From NCBI RefSeq assembly GCF_001483755.1, contig NZ_LQBK01000018.1, positions 1-43,020 of the forward strand: a stretch of DNA of 43,020 bases, in the 5' to 3' direction. Shown piece after piece: positions 17,467 to 25,782 of this stretch. Within the stretch, counting starts at the first letter, position 1. Every line of letters starts with the position of its first letter. This stretch comes from Kocuria rosea subsp. polaris (GTDB taxonomy: Bacteria > Actinomycetota > Actinomycetes > Actinomycetales > Micrococcaceae). The translations under genes were made by a program, and so were the position numbers. Under the pieces are notes generated by a model. It saw only the letters and a program-made list of their open reading frames with translations, was not told where the DNA came from and did not search any database.

Positions 17467-17472
17467 TAGACT
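17467..17472 (+). promoter_or_regulatory. -10 box of yaaA (leaderless)
   Basis: TAGACT with 7 nt to the GTG at 17480. It supports GTG as the true start. Confidence 0.6.
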
Positions 17473-17479
17473 TCTGCGG

Positions 17480-18253
17480 GTGCTGATCCTCCTCCCGCCC
17501 TCCGAGACCAAGACCGCCCCCGACACCGGTGCGCCCGTCGACCCCGCGCTGCTGTCCTTCCCCGAGCTCACGGCCGCCCGCGAGCAGGTCCTGGCCGAGC
17601 TGTCCGCGACGAGCGCCCGCGACGACGCGCTCGAGCTGCTGGGCGTGGGGGAGCGGCTGCGGGGAGAGGTCGAGCGCAACACCCGCCTGGGCACGGAGCC
17701 CGCCGCACCCGCCCTGAGCGTCTACACCGGCGTCCTCTACGACGCCCTCGACCCGGCCGGGATGACCGGGGCGCAGCGGGCCGCCGCGGCGGAGTCCCTC
17801 GTCGTCGTCTCGGCCCTGTGGGGCGCGGTGCGCCCCGAGGACCGGATCCCCGCCTACCGCCTGTCCATGGGGGCGGAGCTGCCGGGGCTCGGCCGGCTCG
17901 CCGCCCACTGGAAGCAGCACCTGCCGGCCGTGCTGGGAGCCGCCGCCGGGGACGGGATCGTCGTGGACTGCCGGTCGGCGGCCTACGCGGCGGCGTGGCG
18001 CGGACCGCGCGAGCGGACGGTGGGCGTGAAGGTGGTCCGGGAGCGCCACGGGAAGCGGCAGGTCGTCTCGCACATGGCCAAGCACACCCGCGGGCTGCTC
18101 GCCCGGCACCTGGTCGAGCGCGCCGCCGAGGGCGAGCGCCCCGCGACGCCGCAGGAGCTGCTCGCGGCGGCGCGCGAGCGCTGGCACGCCGAGCTCACCG
18201 GGCCCACGGCCCGCTCGGCGGGCGAGCTCGTCGTGGTGCGCACCGAGGACTGA
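17480..18253 (+). CDS. yaaA: Peroxide stress protein YaaA family
   Basis: 257 residues beginning LILLPPSETKT, the hallmark of the YaaA/DUF328 family. The family also shows a conserved basic stretch toward the C-terminus (KVVRERHGKRQVVSHMAKH). In E. coli YaaA lowers intracellular iron under peroxide stress and protects DNA; that role is extrapolated. GTG start supported by the -10 TAGACT 7 nt upstream, so probably leaderless. Divergent from rnpB and convergent with def, with 144 bp to the def stop codon. Confidence 0.9.
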   Translation: MLILLPPSETKTAPDTGAPVDPALLSFPELTAAREQVLAELSATSARDDALELLGVGERLRGEVERNTRLGTEPAAPALSVYTGVLYDALDPAGMTGAQRAAAAESLVVVSALWGAVRPEDRIPAYRLSMGAELPGLGRLAAHWKQHLPAVLGAAAGDGIVVDCRSAAYAAAWRGPRERTVGVKVVRERHGKRQVVSHMAKHTRGLLARHLVERAAEGERPATPQELLAAARERWHAELTGPTARSAGELVVVRTED

Positions 18254-18397
18254 GCCCGGGGGCGGGCCGGTCGCACAGGTCGCGGGTCCTCGGTCCGGGC
18301 CCGGGGCCTGCGCCGGAGACCGTCGAGCCCGGGTCAGGGGCCCGCGCGGCCGCCTGCCGGGGTTCGGGCGCGGACCTGCGTCGGGGCCCGCCGGGGC

Positions 18398-18970
18398 TCA
18401 GTGGCCGAACGGGTCCTCGTCGACGCCGGGCGTCCAGGTGCGGCCGGCCCGGCCCCAGCCCTCGGCCTTGACGGCCTTGCGCGCCTTCCGGGCCCACCGG
18501 TCGTTGAGCCGGTCCACGTAGAGCTTGCCGTCCAGGTGGTCGTACTCGTGCTGCATGACCCGGGCGAACCATCCCGTGGCCTCGAAGTCCACCGGACGGC
18601 CGTCGGCGTCGAAGCCCGCGACCCGGGCCCAGTCCGCGCGCTTGAGCGGCCAGCTGTGGCCCGGCACGGACAGGCAGCCCTCGGTCTCCTCGTCCGGGTC
18701 CGGCGCGTCCTGGGAGATCTTCCCCGGGGTCAGGACGGGGTTGACGAGGACGCCGCGCGGCGGCACGCCGTCGTCGTTCTGGAAGGTGTAGGTGAAGATC
18801 CGCAGGCCCACGCCGATCTGCGGGGCGGCGAGGCCCACGCCGTGGGCGGCGTCCATGGTCTCGTACATGTCCTCGACGAGGGCGCGCAGCTCCTCGTCGA
18901 AGCGCGCCACCTTCGCGGCGGGACGGTGGAGGACGGGATCGCCGGTGATCACCACGGGGCGGACGGCCAT
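18398..18970 (-). CDS. def: Peptide deformylase
   Basis: 190 residues. Removes the formyl group from the N-terminal methionine of new proteins. All three family motifs are present: GVGLAAPQIGV, EGCLSVPG (metal Cys) and QHEYDHLDG (HExxH metal His pair). A C-terminal basic segment (RARKARKAVKAEGWGRAGR) could contact the ribosome, as proposed for other deformylases. ATG start with a GGAAG ribosome site. Located downstream of the tRNA-His gene and its terminator. Confidence 0.96.
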   Translation of the reverse strand: MAVRPVVITGDPVLHRPAAKVARFDEELRALVEDMYETMDAAHGVGLAAPQIGVGLRIFTYTFQNDDGVPPRGVLVNPVLTPGKISQDAPDPDEETEGCLSVPGHSWPLKRADWARVAGFDADGRPVDFEATGWFARVMQHEYDHLDGKLYVDRLNDRWARKARKAVKAEGWGRAGRTWTPGVDEDPFGH

Positions 18971-19028
18971 GACGCACTTCCTTCGACTTGCCGGGGCTGG
19001 CGCCCCTTCGAACCGGACCGGGAACGAC

Positions 19029-19062
19029 GAAAGGCCGTCCCGAGTCCTCGGGACGGCCTTTC
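19029..19062 (-). terminator. tRNA-His terminator
   Basis: Perfect 16-bp inverted repeat with a 2-nt loop (19029-19044 with 19047-19062), 7 bp beyond the tRNA-His 3' end; ends in TTTC on both strands. Confidence 0.8.
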
Positions 19063-19068
19063 ACAGCG

Positions 19069-19143
19069 GGTGAGCGACGGGGGTTGAACCCGCGACCTCC
19101 TGGACCACAACCAGGCGCTCTGCCGAACTGAGCTACGCCCACC
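19069..19143 (-). tRNA. tRNA-His (GTG)
   Basis: 75 nt counted from the extra G(-1) that marks tRNA-His, paired with C73. Acceptor GTGGGCG/CGCTCAC, anticodon loop TTGTGGT with anticodon GTG. CCA is not encoded. tRNA-His next to orn is also the arrangement I recall for mycobacteria. Confidence 0.96.
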
Positions 19144-19189
19144 ATGAACGCCCGCCGGAAGACCGTGCTTCCGCTGGGCAACGCATACG

Positions 19190-19195
19190 AGTGTA
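19190..19195 (-). promoter_or_regulatory. -10 box of tRNA-His
   Basis: TACACT on the minus strand, 46 bp before the mature 5' end. No strong -35 element seen. Confidence 0.45.
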
Positions 19196-19228
19196 CCGCA
19201 TTCCCGGACCGCCCCGGACCACGCCGGA

Positions 19229-19272
19229 GCCCTTCCTCCGCCGCCCGCGGGCCGCGCAGGCGGAGGAAGGGC
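19229..19272 (-). terminator. orn terminator
   Basis: Perfect 14-bp inverted repeat (19229-19242 with 19259-19272) with a 16-nt GC-rich loop, starting immediately after the orn stop codon. Confidence 0.7.
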
Positions 19273-19890
19273 TCAGGCGCCGGTGCGGGAGGCGGAGATC
19301 TCCGCGGCGATGGTCTTCGCGGTCTCCGAGTCCGGTCCGGGCTCGGGGGCGAACACGGCGCGGCGGTAGTAGCGCAGCTCGTCGATCGAGTCGCGGATGT
19401 CGCCGAGGGCCCGGTGGTTGCCGGTCTTCGGCGGGGCCTGGAAGTAGGCCCGGGGGAACCAGCGGCGGGAGAGCTCCTTGATGGTGGAGACGTCGATCAC
19501 GCGGTAGTGCAGGTGCGCCACGAGCTCCGGCATGTCGCGCACCAGGAACGTGCGGTCCGTGCCCACCGAGTTCCCGCCCAGGGGCGCCCGGCCCGGCTCG
19601 GGCACCCACTGCTTGACATAGGCGAGGACCTGGGCCTGCGCCTCCTCCATCGTCATGCCGGAGGGGAGCTCGTCGAGCAGCCGGGAGGAGGTGTGCATGT
19701 TCCGCACGAAGTCCCCCATCTGCGCCAGCGCCGCCTCGCTCGGGCGGATCACGACGTCGACGCCCTCGCCGAGGACGTTGAGCTCGTCGTCGGTGACGAG
19801 CGCCGCCACCTCGATGAGGGCGTCGTCCTCGAGGGACAGCCCCGTCATCTCGCAGTCGATCCACACTATGCGTCCGTTCGAAATAGCCAC
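19273..19890 (-). CDS. orn: Oligoribonuclease
   Basis: 205 residues. A DEDDh 3'-5' exonuclease that finishes RNA decay by cutting 2-5-mers, including the pGpG from c-di-GMP. Active-site acids are in DCEMTG, NSVGTDRTFLVRDMPEL and HRALGDIRDSI. The C-terminal 25 residues form a variable tail. GTG start at 19890, with a TAGATT -10 box 6 nt upstream, so a leaderless transcript is likely. Divergent from the mptB-like gene. Confidence 0.95.
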   Translation of the reverse strand: MAISNGRIVWIDCEMTGLSLEDDALIEVAALVTDDELNVLGEGVDVVIRPSEAALAQMGDFVRNMHTSSRLLDELPSGMTMEEAQAQVLAYVKQWVPEPGRAPLGGNSVGTDRTFLVRDMPELVAHLHYRVIDVSTIKELSRRWFPRAYFQAPPKTGNHRALGDIRDSIDELRYYRRAVFAPEPGPDSETAKTIAAEISASRTGA

Positions 19891-19896
19891 CCGGAC

Positions 19897-19902
19897 AATC
19901 TA
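19897..19902 (-). promoter_or_regulatory. -10 box of orn (leaderless)
   Basis: TAGATT on the minus strand with 6 nt to the GTG at 19890. Confidence 0.6.
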
Positions 19903-19967
19903 CCGTGCCGCCCCGACGGCGCAGCTCCCCGCCCCGGCTCCTTCGGGGATCCCGCAGCGGCCGGGGA

Positions 19968-19973
19968 TAGGAT
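19968..19973 (+). promoter_or_regulatory. -10 box candidate of mptB-like gene
   Basis: TAGGAT lies 73 bp before the GTG at 20047; expected leader about 65 nt. No strong -35 seen. Confidence 0.4.
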
Positions 19974-20046
19974 CGGGGCGACCACGGGTCCGTGCTGCGC
20001 CCAGCCGCGGCACCCGAAGCCACCGGACGGGCGCATCGGGAGAGCA

Positions 20047-21618
20047 GTGCAGACCACTTCGAGGGCGGCGGCCCCGGGCGAGGGCCCCGACGGCGTCCGG
20101 CCGCCGGCGGATCCCGGGAGCTCGCGGTACATCTCCGGATCGCCGCTGCGGACCGTGATCATGGGCACCGTCGGTTCCGTCATGCTGCTCGTCGGCTCCC
20201 TCGGCGTCGGCTGGCTCGCCTCCGTCTCCCCGCTGCGGCAGGCGCCGGTGATCATCGGCATGCGCTTCACCACCACCGGGGTGATCGTCTCCATCCTCCT
20301 GCTCGCCGTGGGCGGGATGCTCCTGATCCGCGAGTGGCTGCGGCTGGGACAGAAGCTCAACCGGTGGGGACCGGGCAGCGGCCGCTGGGTGCTCACCGCC
20401 ATCGCGGCGTGGTCCGCCCCCATGCTCGTGACGATCCCGCTGTTCAGCCGCGACGTGTACTCCTACATCGGCCAGGGCAGGGTCATGGCCAACGGGCTCA
20501 ACCCCTACGAGCACGGCGTCTCCACGATCGACAACTTCTTCCAGCTCGGGGCGGACCAGATGTGGTCGGAGTCCCCGCCGCCCTACGGGCCGCTCTTCCT
20601 GTGGATCGAGCAGTTCGTGGTGGCCGTCACCGGGGCGGACCCGGACGCCGCCGTGCTCTGGTTCCGGGGGCTGTGCGTGCTCGCCGTGATCGCGTGCATG
20701 TGGGTGATCCCGCGGCTCGCGCGGCTGCACGGCATCAACCCGGCACGGGCCCTGTGGCTGAGCGTGGCGAACCCCCTGTTCCTCACGAACTTCATCGTCT
20801 CCGTGCACAACGACGCCATCATGATCGCCCTGGCCCTGGGCGGCACCTACGCGGCCGCCGTGCACCGGAACTGGAAGGGCGGACTGCTCGGCACCACGCT
20901 CGTCACCCTGTCCGTGGCGATCAAGCCCATCACGCTCGTCTTCCTCCCGTTCATCGGCCTGCTCTGGGCGGGCCGGGGCGCCTCGTGGACGCGCCGCTTC
21001 GTGATCTGGTTCCTCGTGCTCGCCTACTCGATCGCCCTGCTCGGGCTCATGGGCCTGGTCAACGGCTTCGGCTTCGGCTGGGTCGCCGCCATGTCCACCC
21101 CGGGCTCGGTGTCCATCTGGTACGCCCCGGTGGGCTTCGTCGGCGGCCTCGCCGCGACCCTGGCCGCGGCCGTGGGCGGCGACTCGGGCCAGTGGCGGGA
21201 GGTCACCCACTCGGTGGGGCAGGCGCTCGCGGTGCCGGTGATCCTCTGGCTCATGTTCGTGGGCCGGGACGAGCGGATCATCCGCCGTCTGGCGTGGGCG
21301 TTCGCCGCGATCGTGCTCTTCTCCCCGATGATCCAGGCCTGGTACGTGGTGTGGCTCATCCCCCTGTTCGCCGTCACGGGGATCCGCAGCGACTGGCAGG
21401 TGGACATCCTGTTCTTCCTCACCGTCTTCTTCATGATCTACGCGGTGTCCGACCAGCTGGACGTCTTCCCGTACCTGGACCTGGACCTCAGCTCCGGCCG
21501 GCTGATCGCGGCGGTCGTCGCCCTCTCCTACGGCGTGTACCTGTGGTTCATCGACCCGGCGACCCGGCGGCTCTTCCGGGGCCGCTACCAGCCCCCGGTG
21601 CAGAGCGCCGTGATCTGA
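20047..21618 (+). CDS. mptB: MptB-like polyprenol-phosphomannose mannosyltransferase
   Basis: 523 residues with about 12-13 hydrophobic segments, a GT-C fold membrane enzyme. The first external loop has FSRDVYSYIGQGRVMANG with the likely catalytic Asp136; this element is typical of MptB/MptA. In Corynebacterium and mycobacteria MptB adds alpha-1,6-mannose from polyprenyl-phosphomannose to the lipomannan core at the outer face of the membrane; Micrococcaceae also carry lipomannan. GTG start with GGGAG upstream leaves a 35-residue cytosolic N-terminus before the first membrane helix; an ATG at 20158 would remove it. Monocistronic. Acceptor specificity cannot be read from sequence. Confidence 0.85.
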   Translation: MQTTSRAAAPGEGPDGVRPPADPGSSRYISGSPLRTVIMGTVGSVMLLVGSLGVGWLASVSPLRQAPVIIGMRFTTTGVIVSILLLAVGGMLLIREWLRLGQKLNRWGPGSGRWVLTAIAAWSAPMLVTIPLFSRDVYSYIGQGRVMANGLNPYEHGVSTIDNFFQLGADQMWSESPPPYGPLFLWIEQFVVAVTGADPDAAVLWFRGLCVLAVIACMWVIPRLARLHGINPARALWLSVANPLFLTNFIVSVHNDAIMIALALGGTYAAAVHRNWKGGLLGTTLVTLSVAIKPITLVFLPFIGLLWAGRGASWTRRFVIWFLVLAYSIALLGLMGLVNGFGFGWVAAMSTPGSVSIWYAPVGFVGGLAATLAAAVGGDSGQWREVTHSVGQALAVPVILWLMFVGRDERIIRRLAWAFAAIVLFSPMIQAWYVVWLIPLFAVTGIRSDWQVDILFFLTVFFMIYAVSDQLDVFPYLDLDLSSGRLIAAVVALSYGVYLWFIDPATRRLFRGRYQPPVQSAVI

Positions 21619-21627
21619 GCCGGGCCG

Positions 21628-21643
21628 GGCCGCCTCGGCGGCC
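21628..21643 (+). terminator. Weak hairpin after mptB-like gene
   Basis: 7-bp GC stem with a 2-nt loop, 9 bp beyond the stop codon. Confidence 0.35.
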
Positions 21644-21743
21644 GGGCAGTTCCGGCGACCGGGCGGGTCGTCGGGAGCCGCGGTCGGCCCCCGCAGCAGC
21701 GCGCCGCGCACCGAGGGCGGACCGGGCCACCGCGGCGAGTTGG

Positions 21744-21749
21744 TAAACT
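21744..21749 (+). promoter_or_regulatory. -10 box of tRNA-Arg
   Basis: TAAACT, preceded by TTGG, 36 bp before the mature tRNA; the most consensus-like -10 nearby. Confidence 0.5.
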
Positions 21750-21785
21750 CGTGCGCGGCGCCCGGGACGGTCTCCCGGGCGGCCC

Positions 21786-21858
21786 GCCCCAGTAGCTCAG
21801 TGGATAGAGCAGGAGCCTTCTAATCTCTTGGTCGGGGGTTCGACTCCCTCCTGGGGCA
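21786..21858 (+). tRNA. tRNA-Arg (TCT)
   Basis: 73 nt. Acceptor GCCCCAG/CTGGGGC, anticodon loop CTTCTAA with anticodon TCT. The anticodon stem has one C-U mismatch next to the loop (C31/U39). CCA not encoded. It reads the rare AGA codon of such GC-rich genomes. Confidence 0.95.
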
Positions 21859-21863
21859 CCCGT

Positions 21864-21906
21864 GCGACCCCGTCCCGCCGGCCCTCCGCCGGCAGGGCGG
21901 GGTCGC
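21864..21906 (+). terminator. tRNA-Arg terminator
   Basis: 19-bp inverted repeat with one G-U and one mismatch (21864-21882 with 21888-21906, 5-nt loop), 5 bp after the tRNA. Confidence 0.75.
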
Positions 21907-22198
21907 CGTCACTCCGGGGCGAGGGCGCCGTGGCCGTCATCCCGCCTCCCGCCCACCGCTGCTATGTGCTTTCGCGAAAGTGTGGACAGCCACCACCCTG
22001 TGAATTCGCATACGTTAATAAGCACATCGCGGGGTGCGGTGCTCCGGCCACCCGACGTCCTCGCCGGGACGGGGAAGGGCAGGACCAGCACCTCGGCGAC
22101 GTCCCCGGCGGCAGCCCGCCGGGACGGCCGCAGTTCCCGGACGGGGTGCCCGGGGCGGCCACGGACCGTGCGTCCGGATCCGATCCAGGGGAGGAACC
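21907..22198. other. Intergenic leader with AT-richer palindromic patch
   Basis: No gene supported. At 21962-22030 the sequence becomes AT-richer and contains the perfect palindrome CTTTCGCGAAAG (21969-21980) and an inverted pair ATGTGCTT (21964-21971) / AAGCACAT (22020-22027) around it. GTTAATAAG lies just before the second arm. It probably holds the promoter and operator of the small gene at 22199. Confidence 0.45.
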
Positions 22199-22429
22199 AT
22201 GAGCGTCACCATCATCAGGCAGTGGACGGGCCGGGGGGCCCGCTACTACCACTACGACACGGTGGAGGAGGCCGCGGAGGACACCAGGGACTTCATCGTC
22301 CGGCAGGTCGGCGAGGACATCGACCCGCAGCAGCTGGAGACCATCATCCGGGGCGTCGTCGACCTGCACTGCATGCACCTGGACTTCCGGGAGGACTGCG
22401 TCGTCGTCGAGCCGGGGAGCGCCGCGTAG
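22199..22429 (+). CDS. Small acidic protein of unknown function
   Basis: 76 residues, acidic, no membrane segment or signal peptide. It starts SVTIIRQWTGRGARYYHYDT and has many Glu/Asp in the middle, with two cysteines in DLHCMHLDFREDCVV. I do not recognise the family. The ATG is preceded by a strong GGGGAGGA ribosome site, the best argument that it is real. It lies in the gene-poor stretch after tRNA-Arg with a palindromic patch upstream, so it may be singly regulated. Confidence 0.6.
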   Translation: MSVTIIRQWTGRGARYYHYDTVEEAAEDTRDFIVRQVGEDIDPQQLETIIRGVVDLHCMHLDFREDCVVVEPGSAA

Positions 22430-22839
22430 CCGCAGGGGTCGCACGGTAAAGGACACCGGTGCGCGGTGCGGTGGCCGCACGCGGGGGAGAGCGCGCCCGG
22501 CGCGGAGCCGACTGTGCCGGGCCAGGGCGGCCGCACTGCACCGTCGGGTCCGCGCCGCGAGGGCGTGCCGGCCGACGACCACGGGAACGCCCTGCCGGCC
22601 GCAGCGCAGCGCTGCGGTCGGCAGGGCGCCCGGCGGCGATCCTGCGGGACACGACCCCCGTCCGGAGCAGCCGCCGCTGAGGCGGAGGGCGCGCGGGTGT
22701 CGCGGACCGCGGAAAAGCCGGTCCCGGTGCATCCACAGAGGCTCCCGCACCGGTAGTAGGGGTGAGGACACCCGCGCAGGATGTCGTCCGGCAGGCCACC
22801 ACCTGCCAGGCCACTGCAACGAACATCGAGGTGAGTCCG
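22430..22839. other. Intergenic region with a strong orphan hairpin
   Basis: No gene supported; frames here are broken or lack ribosome sites. Besides the hairpin listed separately (22588-22628) it shows short direct repeats near 22790-22816 (GCAGGCCAC / GCCAGGCCAC). The function is unknown. Confidence 0.4.
22588..22628. terminator. 19-bp hairpin, terminator-like
   Basis: Inverted repeat 22588-22606 with 22610-22628, one G-U pair, 3-nt loop. It lies 158 bp past the small gene at 22199-22429, far for a terminator, with no minus-strand gene on the other side. It could end a longer transcript or be part of a structured RNA. Confidence 0.5.
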
Positions 22840-22980
22840 ATGGCCCGGATCCGGCTCTGCCAGTGCGGCGCCCCGCCCCTGTACGGCCCGTGGTGCTGGG
22901 CGTGCTCCCACGAGCAGGAGCGGCGCCGGGAACCCCTCGGCGTCATCGCCTGGAACGCCGCCGACATCGACGGGCAGTGA
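22840..22980 (+). CDS. Very small cysteine-rich (zinc-ribbon-like) protein
   Basis: 46 residues. Cys7, Cys9, Cys19 and Cys22 (CQC and CWAC) with His24 just after could bind one zinc ion. The rest is polar (HEQERRREP). ATG with GAGGTGAG about 5 nt upstream; an in-frame GTG lies 9 bp earlier. I do not recognise the family. It sits alone upstream of the ssb-like gene. The ribosome site and metal-site pattern support it, but the short length keeps doubt. Confidence 0.5.
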   Translation: MARIRLCQCGAPPLYGPWCWACSHEQERRREPLGVIAWNAADIDGQ

Positions 22981-23253
22981 GGACGTCCGCAGTCCGACGG
23001 TGCCGGGCTGTGGGCGGCTGACCACGAGTGCGACCCTTCGCCCGACCGGCCGTGGACCTCGCGACGGGCGAACCCATAGAACGCCGGGCCCTCGACCGCA
23101 CTGCACAGCGCACCGTTCGCCGGCGACGACGGACCTGCCGTCCACACCGCGGGCGTCCGCGCCGCGGCGGCCCCCGGTGCGGACGGACGCTGGGTGCACC
23201 CCGCCACCGGGGCCAGCACCGGCCGCACCGGCCGCCGTCCAGAGGAGTTCCCG
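22981..23253. other. Intergenic region upstream of ssb-like gene
   Basis: No gene supported. An open frame from a GTG at 23028 (MRPFARPAVDLATGEPIERR...) overlaps the ssb start in another frame and has no ribosome site. A sequence fitting GTTCGC-5N-GCG occurs at 23060-23073 (minus orientation), possibly by chance. AGAGGAG before 23254 serves ssb. Confidence 0.4.
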
Positions 23254-23847
23254 ATGACCGAGCAGATCACCGTCCGCGGCTACGTGGCCACGGATCCCGA
23301 GTCCCGCAGCCTGCCCGACGGCACCGTGGTGGTGACCTTCCGCCTGGCCTCCACCCCGCGCTGGTTCGACCAGCAGGCCGGCTCGTGGCGGGACGGGCAC
23401 ACCAACTGGTTCTCGATCCAGGCGTTCCGCGCCCTGGGGCTCAACGTCCTGGCCAGCATCAAGAAGGGCCAGCCCGTGGTGGTGGTCGGCAAGCTCAAGG
23501 TCCGGTTCTGGGAGGGCGAGCACGGCCGCAACACGGCGGTCGACGTGGACGCGGTGTCCGTCGGCCACGACCTCGCGCTCGGCACGGCCTGCTTCCAGCG
23601 CACCGTGAGCTCCTCGCCACCCGCCGACCAGACGGGGGAACGGCTCGCCGGACAGCCCGGGGACGCAGCGGCGACCGGTGCCTCGGACGCTCCGGAGGCC
23701 CCGGGCGAGGCTCCGGCGGACTCGGGTGGCGACCACGACGCAGGGGCCCCGGCCGTCCCGGAGGGCGTCGACCCGGAGACCGGCGAGCTCGTCGGGGCGG
23801 CGGCCGACCCCGGCCGGCGCTCCCGCCGGCAACCCGCGGCCGGCTGA
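23254..23847 (+). CDS. Single-stranded DNA-binding protein, SSB-like paralogue
   Basis: 197 residues. The N-terminal ~115 residues are an OB fold like SSB (ITVRGYVATDPESRSLPDG, then WFSIQAFRALGLNVLASIKKG and GQPVVVVGKLKVRFWE). The rest is a disordered Ala/Pro/Gly/Glu-rich tail. The usual acidic tip (DDDIPF-like) that recruits partner proteins is absent; the end is basic (PGRRSRRQPAAG). So it is likely a paralogue of the main SSB, such as those for competence or special repair, rather than the replicative protein. ATG with AGAGGAG. ettA follows after a terminator. Confidence 0.82.
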   Translation: MTEQITVRGYVATDPESRSLPDGTVVVTFRLASTPRWFDQQAGSWRDGHTNWFSIQAFRALGLNVLASIKKGQPVVVVGKLKVRFWEGEHGRNTAVDVDAVSVGHDLALGTACFQRTVSSSPPADQTGERLAGQPGDAAATGASDAPEAPGEAPADSGGDHDAGAPAVPEGVDPETGELVGAAADPGRRSRRQPAAG

Positions 23848-23856
23848 GCCGCCCGG

Positions 23857-23927
23857 GCGGGGCCGCCCCGGTGTTCCGGGGACGGAACGGACCGCGGGGC
23901 CGCCCTGGTGTCCGAGGGACGGAGCGG
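23857..23927. repeat. Two imperfect ~37-bp direct repeats after ssb-like gene
   Basis: Copies start at 23857 and 23894, each beginning GCGGGGCCGCCC and continuing GGTGT..CCG.GGGACGGA.CGG; a third partial start follows at 23924. The second copy overlaps the terminator hairpin. Confidence 0.6.
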
Positions 23928-23950
23928 GGCCGCCGTCCCCGCTCCGTCCC
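23916..23950 (+). terminator. Terminator of ssb-like gene
   Basis: Perfect 14-bp inverted repeat (23916-23929 with 23937-23950, 7-nt loop) between the ssb-like gene and the ettA promoter. Confidence 0.7.
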
Positions 23951-23976
23951 CGCCCGTGGGCCGCCGCGGAGCGGGG

Positions 23977-23982
23977 TAGCCT
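23977..23982 (+). promoter_or_regulatory. -10 box of ettA (leaderless)
   Basis: TAGCCT with 7 nt to the ATG at 23990. Confidence 0.6.
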
Positions 23983-23989
23983 TGAGGGC

Positions 23990-25672
<1,683 letters not shown>

Positions 25673-25710
25673 CGCGGAGCCGGGCCGCGCCCGGACTCCT
25701 CGACGGCACC

Positions 25711-25765
25711 GAAGGGGCCCGTCCGGCGGGAGAGAACCGTTCTCTCCCGCCGGACGGGCCCCTTC
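25711..25765. terminator. Bidirectional terminator ettA / tesB
   Basis: A perfect 27-bp inverted repeat centred at 25738, the longest in the window, between convergent stop codons at 25672 and 25783. Its tip is AT-rich (AGAGAAC/GTTCTCT). Confidence 0.85.
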
Positions 25766-25782
25766 GTCGTGCTCCGGTGCGG

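Noticed and set aside
21786-21858. tRNA-Arg as an attachment site for an integrated element
   Set aside because: No repeat of its 3' end is seen downstream in the window and there is no integrase gene nearby.
23028-23253. Possible small gene starting MRPFARPAVDLATGEP
   Set aside because: No ribosome site, runs into ssb in another frame, and becomes Arg-rich as shadow frames do.
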